Shown: positions 10,873 to 23,235, numbered from the stretch's first letter. The stretch is 60,000 nucleotides of DNA from Nymphaea colorata (GCF_008831285.2 NC_045138.2:19875934-19935933); one strand, 5' to 3'. A program made the numbers and translations. Notes: generated from the sequence alone by a model not told the origin.

Positions 10873-12640
10873 CTTTCTTAGAACGAGCGGAGTACCACCA
10901 CTTGCATGCAGTCTAAGCACGGACGGAACTATTGCACCTTTTACTAAAGATATTGATCCCATCTTTCATAATTTCCACCAACAAAGGCTTGGAAAGGATG
11001 GCTGCTGGTTTCAGATGCTTTCCAGCTAAAGTGGCGTCTCATCACTCGAAAACAGAAAACCCATCTTTTCAACAGGTCCTCAGTTGATGTGCGGTAACCT
11101 TGTTCCAAATAAACGACATAAACAGTCCATGCATAGACAAGGCGTGGGACAATGCTCTCATGTCTCCTCTGCTGCTTTAGATCTGTATATCTTGTTTCTA
11201 GTTTTTGTATTATTTGTACGCTGTCAAGTTTTAGTCTGCAATTACCCCATTGTTATGTGCAGCCTCAGAGCCTCGTTCTTGTAAGGGTGATGGGCGGCAT
11301 CCTTTCTTCTTCTTTCACGTAAACATTGTTTTCTGACAAACGAAAATCAGGAGCTGTCCTCCCAGTATTTCCTTATGGAAGACGAACAGTTATTTGCAGT
11401 AACTGGAGGGTTCTCCTCCCTGTCCATGAACTCCCCATTTTCCAACGCTCCCAAGTAGAGCCTTACAATGGACTCTTGATGTACTAACTGCGCATCGTCT
11501 GATGTGGTGATCAACATGCTAATAACGCCAACTTCAATTGCAAATGGTTTTTAAGGAAATGCAGCATTGTGGAGAGTTCTGATACACAGAGCACTCCCAC
11601 AACGACCATGAAAGGTAGTTGATTTTGAGGAATCCAATGCAAGTGTTCACCATGAACAGTCAGATATGGGAATAACGATATGCATCTCGATTACATAGTT
11701 TTCTGGTCCAATGTTCCGAGTGAGCAGGGGCGTTTCACTGCGCTGAAAAGAACCGTTTTCTGATTCAATGTTCCGAGTGAACAGTGGAGTCCCACCTACC
11801 AGCAAAGAACCACTTTCAATACCTTGACAGTTTTCGAAATACCGCCCTATTGTGCTTCAACTTGTATTTGCTTCGACAAGTATTTGCTTCAACTTGTATT
11901 GCATTGAAAACTTATAATGGCATTAAAAACTTATAATGAAGACTGACCACCTTCAAACTGTATTTGCTTCAACTTGTTTTGTATTGAAAACTTGTAATGA
12001 AGACTGACCACATTCAACTTGGATTTGCTTCAACTGTATTTGCTTCAACTTGTATTGCATCGAAAACTTGAAATGAAAACCGACCACCTATCTACATGTA
12101 ACCTCCTAGAAACAGAGACTTCGTTCACAATCCTAAACGAAACCACCATGAAGACCACTTCTGCGGTCAGCTGGGAACCAAAAGGCCTAGATGGAAGGAG
12201 CCAGGATCAGACTCCAGTAGCATGAGCGCAATTGCAGATTACGCGACGTCTCAATAAGAGCAAATCAATGCACAAGAAGGGGGACAAATTTGTTTTCACT
12301 ATATGATTAGTACAGCAGTGGAAACCGTGACAGGAAAAAATATACATGAGAAAAAGATGCCTCAGTTGGCAAGCAGCAAGCAGACTTGGGCTTAAATGAG
12401 ATATTTACGGGATCATGATTTACAGAACTCCTTTGGGACCTAGGCTCAGAAACATCAGTATGGAATGACTGGTTTCTCAGTTAATCGTTTTAAGACAACT
12501 CCTAACTATGAAGTTTCCTTCATCAACATTGGTCACAAAATTTCCTAGCATTAACTAGATCGCCTCTGAGAGAGTAAATAAACAACATGAAGCTCAAACA
12601 ATTAAAAATATGAAGGCGAAAAAAACTGTTTACATGAATT
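10873..12640. other. intergenic between the hAT element and the PCO 3' end
   Basis: Beyond the split ORF, no gene is recognised. The stretch has two diverged copies of CAATGTTCCGAGTGA (about 11708 and 11767) followed by the short tandem array at 11852-12090. Part of 12300-12770 may be the 3' UTR of the downstream minus-strand gene. Confidence 0.45.
11852..12090. repeat. imperfect tandem repeat, about 3 copies
   Basis: Units contain TATTTGCTTCAACTTGTATT, GAAAACTTATAATG and AAGACTGACCACC in the same order three times, with unit lengths varying from about 60 to 85 bp through internal duplications. No coding role is apparent. Confidence 0.8.
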
Positions 12641-12772
12641 AATAAAACGTGAAATTACAGAAGGAGAAAATCAGAAGAAAGAAAGGTAGTCGAAATCCTG
12701 ACAAGTGCCTGCTGTTGTTAGCAAAGTCAATGCAGCCACCACATCAGTTGCTCGGTCACTCAGAACACCACA

Positions 12773-15700
12773 TCAGAAGCCCTCAACGATCTGCGGTCCT
12801 GCATATCTCATGCCATCCACAGGGAAATCTTCCGGCTTGGGCGGCTCGATCTCTTCTAACCATCTATAACAGCTAGTGTCTCCATCGACAGGACTTCCTC
12901 CTAAGTATCAGTACAGGCAAATCACAGTCAGTGAAGGTTGGAGGGTAAGAAAATAATTCAAGTGATAAAGATCTTCAATGTATGGCATATTGGTATATAA
13001 TGAAAATTGAAAATTACTGGAGTTGAAAACACAAGAAATTGAAGATTCAGGCAGTATTATTCACTAACCAGAGAAGCTCGAATAAGGCAATTCACGATAG
13101 TACATGCAATCACGCCCTTCTGTGCCTGAATAAGGCGGACCAAGCACATCAAGCACTGCACACGGCGTTACAGCTTGCAGTGAATGTAAATTGCCACCTG
13201 AAGCCGGATAGAGCACAGACGAATTGCAAGGGGCAGTAAAGACATTGTCAATCTTCAGTCTTGCCAGTGCCACTGTCAAAATTTACCCTTGTCAAATCTC
13301 CAACCTCCAGAATCACAATTGCTTGCAAGTAAAACTAAAAACATTTCTCTGGCAATCAATTTTTATACTCACCATTGGAAGGCAGGCTATCTTCCCCCTC
13401 AAATGGTTCAACCCAGTCAAACGATCTGAGGTGCACTGATCCAAACAGAATCTTACTGAAGACAGTCATACCAGGGTGGTTATGAAGTGGTATAGTTCCT
13501 GATGTGGGGAGCAAGAAAATACCAATCTGCACCCAGGATTAATAGCACTAAAGAGGATCAGTTTTGGGTTACAAGGAACAGAGACAAGTACAACATTACC
13601 AACTATGTAAAGGATCAGAAAGTTTCGATTTCCTGGAAGGAACCGTATCCAATTTGTGTGTCTACGTGTGTGTGCGTGTGTGTAAGACAATGCTATCAAT
13701 TATTTTAATTGTATAATCTGCAGCTAATCCTGAAAAGACATTATATATGAAAAAAACTCAGTAACAATAAACAGTGACAGATATCCAGCCAAACATTTAT
13801 TGTGAACTTTCGTGATGCATACTCACCGAAAAGTTTTCACACTCATATATGTGAACGTAGGTCACTCTTGGAGTTCCCTTCACGTGCCTATTGTTTTTTG
13901 CGAAATGACCCTCGCTTAACCCAACATCTTCTGGCATCATCTTATCTGTGACAAAAATACCACTATGTCAGCTACCATCGAAGCAGTTTAAGCTCCAAAA
14001 TTAATGCTCAGATGCACAATAGCACATCAAAATAGCTGGTCATCAACAAGACAACCTTTTGCTTCTTACAACAGCACACTAGAGTAAAAATGACTCTCAA
14101 ATGGAACAAAGCTGGGAGTTTATTTTGTGCTGTATAATGAAATATCGTAAAGTTTCACAAGTACTCAATTGGTTGACCTGTTACAAGCGGTGAAACCAAG
14201 TAAAACAGAAACTCTATGAAACTTGTAGAATGAGAAGTAAATGCTCATAATGTGAAGGAGAAGTAAAAAAGAGATGGTAGACATCTTCTAGCCAAACAAA
14301 GTTAATGCGACATTTTCCAATAATCCTCCACCATCATTGTTGAACCCCAGAAATACCCATGATTTTACATAGGTCAATTTGCCGTATTTTGTATTTTATA
14401 TCCACCAACAACACACTAAAAAACGCCAAAAACATCAAAAGACCGTGAAGTTTCCCTCGCACTATCTTCCCAAGAAAAAAACACGCTCAGATCTAAGTGA
14501 ACACAACAGAGAAAAACCATGTGCAAAACTACGGAAGACCTGAGACCTATGCAGGCCTTCAACGGTCTAAAACCAAACCAGCGCAATGGAAGTAAAAAGA
14601 TGGGACCAATGTTATCCACCAGGGTCCACCAGCAACTCTCTCTCTCCTCCCCAACCCCCATCATCGTTCACTTCTTATCATTACCTTTAAAAAATTAATG
14701 AGAAAAAGCGTTTTCTTCCAAAGAAAAGCCAAGCACGGTGATTCTACCAACGAAAAAAATTCAAGGAGATCAATACTGCCAACAAATTTCTAGACAGCTT
14801 GCGATATTTTATCATACAAAAGCCAATAAACACACCACATGGACGTCACAGTCGAACAACCAATGAAAAATCTCTCTGTAATCTCTCTGTGCTCTTATAA
14901 TAAGAAGCAACCACCCACCCCCTACCTTCAAAGCTCCTTCTTATGAAAAGAAAAGAACCACGTTTCATAGAAGAGCACCACCCACCTTCATTCACGGCAA
15001 AGACAACAGAAAGTGCATCTTCACACATGTGCATCTTATAACTATATATTTATGTATATGAAATTCTCTCACTCAATTGGCATAAATAAATTCAGTAAAG
15101 CTCCTGCTTTTTCAAAAGCACGAAATTTTGATGCACCGTGAGCCATTGATCGTTTATGCTCTCCATTCTTGTAATCCAAGTGGGGAGTAACGTGATCTAA
15201 AGCCAGCTGAACATCATATGGCATTGTGTATGTGCGTGAATTTTTAATGCAAAAGAAACGCCATTAGAGCAAGAAAATGTTAGTTTATTAAGTTTATGCT
15301 GCTGAACAACAGATACACTAAAAAATGTCGAAAGGAAGAAAGAAAGGTCTAGGGAGAGAAGGGGGGGAATGTTAGAGAGAGAGAGAGAAAAGGCGGTGCC
15401 GACTACGTAAAGGGGACAAAACGAAGAGAAAGCAATGCCACGCCATAAGACCAAAAAGGCAGACCTGCCATGTTTGACGTCAAAACCTTAGTTTTAGAAA
15501 AATAAATGATCAGGGGACTTTAGGAACGCGCATACGGTTTCCTTTCCCCTTAAAACCAGAAAGCGGGTCTGATTCGTTCCAACGACTCCCCATCATTCCC
15601 CTCCTTCAGTTCTTCAGCATGTCAAAGAGACGCCGTTAATTTCCTGTTGTTTAACGTGTTGTAACGAAAATATAAAAAACAGAAAAAAAGGAAACGATTT

Positions 15701-16246
15701 CCAGAAACTGACCCTTCTAGTTTGTCCTCAAACTCTTCGCTACGTATGGTCGTGGAATCACAAGATCTTAAATTCTTTTCCTTTTAAAAGCCGATATCCA
15801 AAAGAAAAATCTGTTTTAATCATGGCCAGCCCTGCTATTTTGCCAGAAAACGGGTGCTTCACGAATATAACGCGATTTTGCCGAGTTTTTAAAGGCTCGC
15901 GATGATATATTGTCTAGATACATGCAGACGATCTGGGTCCTTCTAGAAAGAGAGAGAGAGAGAGAGGTGGATGCTCACCGAGAAGCAACTTCATCCTGTC
16001 GACGTCGAGCGGGCGAGGAACCGTCCCTGGCCCCCGGAACACTTCATTGCAGAGGTCGAACACCTTCTGAACCAGCGGCCTCGGCGATCCCCGCCGTCTC
16101 GTCTTCCTGCTGCTGCCGCCGCCGCACCTCCCAACCCCCCTCCCCACGTCCCCCGCCGCCGCCGACGGCGCCGCCTCCATTACGCGCTCCGCATCTCTCG
16201 CCGGCGCAACCCTCTTCTTCTCCACCACCCTCGTCCCCACCTTCAT
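12773..16246 (-). CDS. PCO: plant cysteine oxidase (PCO), 5 exons
   Basis: An Fe(II)-dependent thiol dioxygenase that uses O2 to oxidise N-terminal cysteine, marking proteins such as group VII ERF factors for the Arg/N-degron pathway; it is the plant oxygen sensor. Exons in coding order: 16246-15979, 13945-13827, 13526-13373, 13272-13069, 12900-12773. All have GT-AG borders, 873 nt, 290 aa. Exon 1 has a variable Arg/Gly-rich lead, then LVQKVFDLCNEVF and GPGTVP. The cupin core has PLHNHPGMTVFSK, giving iron ligands His144 and His146, and GGNLHS with the third ligand His210, then ACAVLDVLGPPY-like PCAVLDVLGPPY. The C terminus WLEEIEPPKPEDF is typical. The start at 16246 (MKVGTRVV) is chosen over an in-frame ATG at 16324 by inference only. 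GPGTVP and the PCAVLDVLGPPY region suggest a PCO3-like copy. Intron 1 is about 2 kb and its donor is followed by a (GA)n tract. Confidence 0.95.
13946..15978 (-). other. PCO intron 1, 2.03 kb
   Basis: GT at 15978-15977 and AG at 13947-13946 border it. It contains (GA)n at about 15948-15966, just downstream of the donor, a second purine run at 15361-15390, and AC/T-rich DNA. No nested gene was found, and the ORFs inside are shorter than 90 codons without recognisable content. Confidence 0.85.
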
Positions 16247-16950
16247 CACACAATTAAGACGAACCCCCCGAAATCGATCTCCCCAACTCCCAAAGAAGAA
16301 GCAAAATCCGCTTCGCAGCCACACGCTGAGCCCCCAGGCTCTTCAACTCCCCCTCCCTTCGTTTCCGCTTCGAATCAGGCTCTTACGGTTCTGAATTATA
16401 GAAAAATGCTCCTTATGATCGCCTCCTTTGAAACCAATCGCAATCAAAGACTCCTCAGAACTCGGAGCGGTGCGAGAAGAACAAGTACTGAATGGGATGG
16501 AATCAATCAACTCTCAGGATCACAACTTAAAAAAGCAAAAGAAATCTCACATCTCCCCACCGCCTTCTTCTTTGGAAGAATGATCGAGAGAGACAAAGGG
16601 AGAAAGTCCTTTCAGTATATGGAAAAACAGGGAAAATCGAGACAATCTCCAGGGAAATATCCGGAACAGGAAAAATCCAAATGCCGGGGTGGATGAAGGG
16701 GGAGAGTGGGGAGGAATAAATACGTAAGGCCGGGATGCAAAACCGGGGGCTGTAGAGTTTCGCATTTCCTTTGAGAAAATAAATAACCAGAAAACTATAA
16801 TATATTTAAAGAGAGAGAAAGAAGAGAGTACACGAGGAGCCAGATGAGTGGGAAGATGAGATTCCATCGGAAGCGGAGGAGCCAGACCAGTGGTTTTGGT
16901 GGGGAAGGAGTCGCATCCCAGAACATAAGGGGGGATTCAAAAGTGAACCG
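16247..16950 (-). promoter_or_regulatory. PCO upstream region and probable 5' UTR
   Basis: It directly precedes the PCO start. On the minus strand it is pyrimidine-rich (CT runs around 16540-16600 and 16800-16830), common in plant leaders. A TATA-like TATATTATAG lies at about 16795-16804. I see no convincing hypoxia-response element. The transcription start is unknown. Confidence 0.4.
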
Positions 16951-17560
16951 ACACGCGATTCGGATCGGTTCTCTGTCGGTACGGTAGATTCAACTGAACC
17001 GACTCGAGTGGTTCAAAGAAAAAAGGGGCATGTTTTTGTAAGTTATGAAAAATGCTCAAAGGAAAATTTTATTTGAAATGATTGTCTGCACGAGGAATGA
17101 TCATCTAATTCTTGTTGTTACATTTTTATGAAAATTCATTATAATTAAAAATTTAAGGGGTCGATTGGGAACAATAGAACAGGCATCTAACTCAAAAATT
17201 AATTTTTTTTGGTTGATTTGATATTTTCAAAAATATTGCATGAATTGTTTCATTCTTCAAGTCAAATGTGTGAAACAGTACTACTACTATCAAAAGATTT
17301 TTTTTTCCCTCTTTTTTGGGCTTATGATGAGGAAGTTCATGGGTAAAATTTAAGAGCTTGGCACTCTCTCATGAGCTGGTATCTATCTCAAACTTTAAAT
17401 TTACTATTAATAACAAATTATTCTCATTGTTAGTTCTATTGGTACTTTAAATTCTCCCAAAAACTTTTAAAATCTAAGGCGGTTTTATTAAGTAAATCCA
17501 TTTAACTATTTCAAGTCAACAATTTGGAGTGGTCTTTCAAAACCGATACGAGACGAGTCG
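16951..17560. other. intergenic, AT-rich
   Basis: No gene or defined repeat was seen apart from homopolymer runs. Short GAACCGACTCGAGTGGTTC-like phrases at about 16940-17020 suggest a decayed element. Confidence 0.45.
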
Positions 17561-18000
17561 TCCGGTTCGTTGTAATGAGCGAGCAAAAGCTGGGGGTGGG
17601 GCTCGAAAGGGGGGGGGGGGAGGGGAGAGGAGCATCGAAAACCGGGCGTTTCTTAGCCGCCCGCCTATTTGCGCCAAATCCGGAGGAATAGCGACCCCCG
17701 GTTTTGCTTCTCTCTCTCTCTCTCTCTCTCTTTTAATAAAAAAAATATATTAAAATTCGCTTATTACGTAAAGGCGAAAGACTTTGGTGCCCCCAAGTGG
17801 GACCCACAGATCCGGCGGGTTATATTCAGGTGGGGCGTCGCCCCTCCAACCCGACCGGTCGCCTCACCGTTTTATTTGTTTTTCCGACCCCCTTTTTTCC
17901 CTGCGCCTTCGGAGTTGCGTGACTTAAACGCCGCGGAAGGGCCGGTGACGACCCCGCGCATGCGACTCGGTTTCACTTTCACCATTTCTTTCTTCCGTAT
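17561..18000. other. GC-rich island without a recognised gene
   Basis: Sharply more GC-rich than both flanks. It contains long G runs (17592-17629), a (TC)n tract (17708-17732), a perfect GTGGGACCCAC palindrome (17797-17807) and several CpG-rich stretches. The 111-codon ORF across it is Pro/Phe-rich and matches nothing known to me. It may be a repeat or a promoter fragment. Confidence 0.5.
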
Positions 18001-20843
18001 ATAATCGATAATGTAAAGATTTGAGTTGGAAATTTTTTATAAAACTCGAATTAAAGTTGTTTTTAAATTTTGATTGGAATTGAAATATTATTTTTTTAAA
18101 TTTTTATATGAAACAAGTAAATTTTTAAAATTTACAGTCCACTTCAATCCACTCGAAAAATGATCTGTCGCTATTGCTCCTAAAAAATATGAATTTGGGG
18201 GTAAAAAAAGGTGGCTTTAAGCCGCAGAAAAATAACTATTCACCCTCGAGACAATGGAAAAATAACCGTTCGCCCCTCAGTGAATTAGAACAGATTTTGT
18301 GGGTCCCACAAACTCAGCGGTGATCGGAACCTCTCCTTACCTCTCCTTATCCATTGGTATATTCTCATTTTCAATTTTATGAATTTAAATGATGCTTAAA
18401 ATGACGTTTCACAAATTTGGAAAATAAAGGTCTGTACCAGCATTGCAATCATAACGGCCAGATACGCTGTGATAAGGAGCGGTTTTTTTTATAATATTGG
18501 ATTTAATGCACAATTTCAAAATATCGTATAAAAAAAAAGGTGTTCATTGTCTACATTTTTATATTTACATGCGTGGAATTGGTATATGTAATAGAAGTAA
18601 ATGAAACGTCTTAAAGTATGTTATTGTCGCTTTATTTTAACTTGAATAATATAACCCCATATATATATATATATATATTGTGATTGATTTAACAAGAAAT
18701 ACATAATTTGGATTGAGTGAGAGGTTCATCCTACTGTTTTATAAAATTAAGTGCAAAATCTTTCTTATACCTCGCTTTCAAGATACAATGTACCCTTTAA
18801 CCTCAAGTCATTAGGATTAATATTAAATGAGATGGCATTGTATACAAAAAAATTCATGTTAATTTTTTTTCATTTTATAATTTTTTTTCATAAAATTCAG
18901 ATTTTCAATTAATTTCAAGACAGGCACACATATTATTTTATTTTTATAATATGATAGGCCTACCCTAGTACGTTACCTTATGCGTGACATAAAGTTGGTA
19001 CTAGTGTCCGTCCACGGTTTTGAGTCATCCGGCGTACGAGCCACCGGAATAGAACGCAACTTCATTTCAATCCTTACCAAATGGGTAAAACACAGGAGCC
19101 GGTTTCCCCCAATTTATAACAATTAAAACTATTTCCATATTTAAGTTTTGAGTGAATATTAATATATAAAAACAATAGCGCATCATGCATTCTATCTGGA
19201 ACTTACCTTTGAATAAGATTTTGGAAATTATCTTGGTTTCTGTAAAGATCGCAATGTCTGTTCAAGAAATATTTTGAAAATGGTTGCTAATATTTTACTA
19301 TCTTAAGTACAAATGCTTGTGATTTGCATCTCTTGGAAATGACATGACTTATTTACGATGAAATTTTGATGCATGATTATTTAGTAACTGCATATATATC
19401 CATGGGAAATAAGTAAAACTAGTCTCAAAACGAAACTTAATTTACCTGCTGATGGCAATAAAATTACTTAAGCATCGTTTTTTTGAAACACTTCCTTCAT
19501 TTGATATATATATATATATATATATATAAAGCTATCTTTTAGTAGCTTATTATTTTTTAATGTTAACTTCTCCGAAAATGTCATATTCATGAAAGAGGGA
19601 GAAAAATTTATTGGCTGATGGCTACTGATGCAAACGCTTTTGTTAATTAATTTCGAAAATATTGTAGCAAAAGAGCATTTTCCTATCATATACTTATTAA
19701 TGCACAAGAAAATGACTTGGGGAGATGAAAGCTAGGGTTTCCTTCTTTTTTAAATAAAATATAATAAATTTTCATGCTCCAAGAGTGACAGTTCAAAGTT
19801 GAAACATCTATTAACTTTTTATCTTTAAAAAAAAATTACCACTTACATTGACTGCCCATTGTTCACATTTCACATAAAATAGTACCTGATGATGTGGAAG
19901 ACGAGTACAATACATACTTGTGACGTACCCCTATGTTCTAGGACCGTATACTAGCCGTCGTAGGTACGCCCCACGTGGAAGGCGGCCGCAGCCTCAACAC
20001 GTGTACTCATTTCACTTTCACGGGGTAGCTACAAGCCGAGCTCGTGCAAGTGAATGCAAATATGTGTGTATGTGTGTGCGCGTGTGTGTACGTGTCGAGT
20101 TTGTGCAAGTGGAATGTGAATATGTATGTGTATGTGTGTGTCACAGAGAGGACCAAGTTTGGCTGTTGCTGAAACAGGCAAGGAAAAATGGGGAGTTATG
20201 AGCAATTCATGTGTTTGGCACATGAATGCATGTGAATAGAATCTTCTGGTGAGTGGTAAGCAGAAAACAGGCACACTATTTCTATAAGGGAGGGAGGCAG
20301 GGGATGCCCCCAATTAAATGTGGAGGGCAACTGCCCCCACAAAGTACTGGGCAATGCCCTCTTCCCTTTGGAAGGGACACTTTCAAATGGAGGTCCCCAA
20401 ATAGAGCAAAAACAAGGGAATTATTGGAGATGCTTGTAGAGATCTGGGGTTTCATGAACCTTGGTTTGAGAGGTGAACTGCTTGAGTTGTTTTTGGTTCA
20501 ATAATCCAAAAAGTTACTGGATTTTGAATCTCTTTGTTTTTGGGGTAGCTGGTTTTTGAAATTCTTTATGTGGTGACAAGGTTGGTGGACGTATACCTGT
20601 CTTCTGGGTAGGGCAAAACCTAGGGCTCTTTAATAATGTGACAACCCAGAGAATGTTAAGCGCAAGTTTGGTCTCTTTTGTTTGGTCTTGAATTTCAAGA
20701 GATAGACAGACTGTAAGGGGCTGTCATGTTTGATGGACTTGGGCAATGGTATAGAAAGCAAGCGGCTATCACAAAAGTCCTAGTATACTTTGTCATTGTT
20801 TTACAAAATCTACCCTAAACTTATAATTAGAGAATAGTGACCA
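18001..20843. other. intergenic, AT-rich; microsatellites and MITE debris
   Basis: (TA)n tracts lie at 18660-18679 and 19504-19529, and a (GT)-rich tract at about 20060-20142. 18040-18150 resembles the AT-rich core of the small element family at 23800-23955. GTGGGTCCCAC occurs at 18299-18309. No gene is recognised. Confidence 0.5.
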
Positions 20844-21196
20844 ATTATCATTAAGCCTGGGCACCGGGCCAGGCCGCCGCCGGGTACCCAGTACTCGGCC
20901 GAACTCGGGCACAGGCCTGGGATGGGCCCGATAAGCCCGGATCGAGCCCAATAATGATTTTTTATTTTTTTATTAATATATATATTATAATATTTTACTG
21001 TAATTAATTATTTTTTATGTATTATTTTATAATTATATTTTTTTAAATGTAATCGGGCCGGGCCCGAGTGGGCTCGTGCTTGGGTTTTTCAAGTATTGGT
21101 TGCCTAGACTTACTCGGGTACTCTTCTAAGCCCCTAAAGCCTACGTCTGACTCGTTAACAGGCCAGTCCGACTCGATGCCTAGGCTTAATTATCAT
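20844..21196. repeat. 8-bp target site duplication ATTATCAT
   Basis: ATTATCAT lies at 20844-20851 and 21189-21196, directly abutting matching inverted ends. One further A at each side leaves an 8 or 9 bp reading possible. Confidence 0.85.
20852..21188. mobile_element. MITE (GGGCC-rich family), 337 bp
   Basis: The left end TAAGCCTGGGCACCGGG pairs with the right end, whose reverse complement is TAAGCCTAGGCATCGAG. GGGCC/CTCGGGC-rich arms flank an AT-rich core (20955-21050). It has the same family layout as 1949-2334 and, less clearly, 30546-30732. The perfect target duplication implies more recent movement than the copy at 1949. No coding capacity; it must move by a transposase in trans. Confidence 0.85.
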
Positions 21197-22769
21197 AGTT
21201 GCCAAACAACCCTTAAGCAGCTTAGTACAACTGGTTGGGCAGTATTGAGGCTATATAGCATTCCGGTTCTATGAGCATCAACCCTTTGCACAAGCTAACG
21301 TAGGCGTAGGCTTTAGGGGCTTAGGGGGCTTAGACGAGTACCTGCCTTAGGGTTTTATGTCGCTGGGCAAGCGAGAAGATCTCTTCGCCACGATGTGGTT
21401 TAGTCATGTACGAGATGAACTGAGTAACTCTTGGTGGTCCAAGACACCCAGCATTCATGGATGGTCCATGACGGTCACCATCAAAGGACTTTATAGGTTA
21501 GGATTGATGCTTTCCAAATTTTGAAGATCAAGATATTTGTGTAACATTGTCCAGGGTTGGCACAACAGACAGGGATGGGGTTGGTAGGCGGTTAGTTCTT
21601 ATTTTGAGCGTTAAGAGCATCAACTTTTTATGCTGCAAAAGGGAGATCACCGATGAGCAAGTTGAAGTGTAATGGCGGTGATACCTCAAGGCACCTAAAA
21701 CAAGCCATGTAGACTAAGGAGTTGTTTGGTAATCATAACATTATGTGGAACCTTTGATTATAGTGTTTTTTTATATACATATATACAGTTAATCTTAAAC
21801 GAGGAACCTTTGATTTGAAGGTAAACACTAAATTCCAAGTCCGGGCAGAGAAAGAAAATTTTGAATAAGAGGCACTATATATATAATTTTAAATGTTTGT
21901 GAGAAGAATTGCTCACAAATATGAACGTAAAATATACGAAATTTTTTGGTGTCGGTGTAAATCAGTATCTGCACATAACCTACACCTGCCACGGTAAAAC
22001 AGAAGTTACAAAATATGAACATTTGGATTTATTCAAGGTCTTCAACAAGGCTCTCTGGACATTTGTCACCTTACCCGTTGGTCACCATCAACAATGACAA
22101 GGAAAAAATGCAACAGCTGTAGTTACTTAGGTGGAAAGGCGCCGAAGAAAATGACATAAACGTTGTGTGGTCATCCCATGGGCACCTGCTATTCACACTC
22201 ATATTAGGATTTTATATTGGGTTGACACCCACGGGAATCAAACTAACGACGACCTTAGGTCACCGGAGTCCCTAGCTCGACCAACTACAACAAACCCGTT
22301 AAAAGCCGCAAAAAAGTGTGTTCGTTTTTCTTTGAAGGCAATAAATAGAGGTATGTTTACTGTTCTAACGACTTAGGGTTTTAAACTCTGAACTTTCTTG
22401 AACACAAATATATATTAAATGGACTGACATGCGAAGAATGATCAGAGGGAGAAAAGTAGCCGTGACAGAATTCTTTTTGTTTTGTTTGCACTTGTTCACC
22501 ATATTCATTATGAAAGGGAGAAGGAACGGAAATAATGTACGTTGCCATAACTACCTGACTTCCCTTCCTTCGTCCTCTCTATTTTTTTTTTTAAGAAAAA
22601 GTCAGCAACTCAAGAAAACAGCCGCTTATCCAGTAGCGGTGCTACTTGCGAGCTAAATAACCGGTCATGGGTATAACACCTAAAAGATTGGTATTGCGCA
22701 TTTTAATATATCTTTAAGCTTAGTATTGCACATTTTAATATATGTATGTGGCTGCAATATAAATGCTTA
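21197..22769. other. intergenic, nothing recognised
   Basis: Includes a GC-moderate block (21290-21720) with repeated AGGCTTTAGGGGCTTAGG-like phrases. No family is recognised and no RNA gene was seen. Confidence 0.45.
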
Positions 22770-23235
22770 GTATTGCTTAATGAGTCGAGCTCGAGTCCAT
22801 GAATCGATTCGTTCAAATAATCGAGTTGAGTTCGAGCTGAACACGTAACTGCCGAATAGAGCTCGAGCCTTAATCGAGTTTATCAAACCTTAATCAAGTC
22901 GATATGTTCAAACGAGTTTGCGAGTTTGTTGAGTCTTAATCGAGTCGAGCTTGAGCTCAATACGTAATGACTACTAATTTTATTCAAACGAGTTTGTCGA
23001 GCCTTAATCGAGTCGACCTCGAGCTCAACATGTAACAATGAATAACAATTATATTCAAATGAGTTTGTCGAGCTTTAATCGTGTCGAGTTTGAGCTCAAC
23101 ACTTAACTGTCGAGTCGAGCTCGAGCTGCTTTCATCAAGCTATTGTCGAGCTCGAGCCGAGCCGAGCTTGATATTTCATTAGTCGACTCGAGCTGACTGA
23201 ACTCGGGCTCGACTCGGCTCACGTTCACCCCTATA
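22770..23235. repeat. TCGAG-rich repeat with internal tandem units
   Basis: Units of about 65 bp contain AAACGAGTTTGTCGAGCCTT, AATCGAGTCGA and GAGCTCAACA, repeated at least three times with AT-rich spacers. The block ends at GTTCACCCCTA. The same edge closes the copy near 55300, which supports a discrete dispersed element. Confidence 0.7.

Larger units (their letters stand above)
9406..11029 (+). pseudogene. ORF split by a hAT-type insertion (98 codons if the insertion is removed)
   Basis: From the ATG at 9406 the frame runs to the target site at 9538-9545. The same frame resumes at 10873, after the element and the second copy of its target duplication, and ends at TAA 11027-11029. The two parts total 297 nt, a multiple of three. 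The left part has QILVPMCSSRAVSPPCNQ and the right part has HNFHQQRLGKDGCWFQ. I recognise no family. It may be one exon of a lost or multi-exon gene, or a chance ORF. Confidence 0.35.

Noticed and set aside
15971-16696. 241-codon plus-strand ORF, Pro/Arg/Ser-rich
   Set aside because: Its first part is antisense to PCO exon 1; the GC-rich exon creates a long open frame on the opposite strand.
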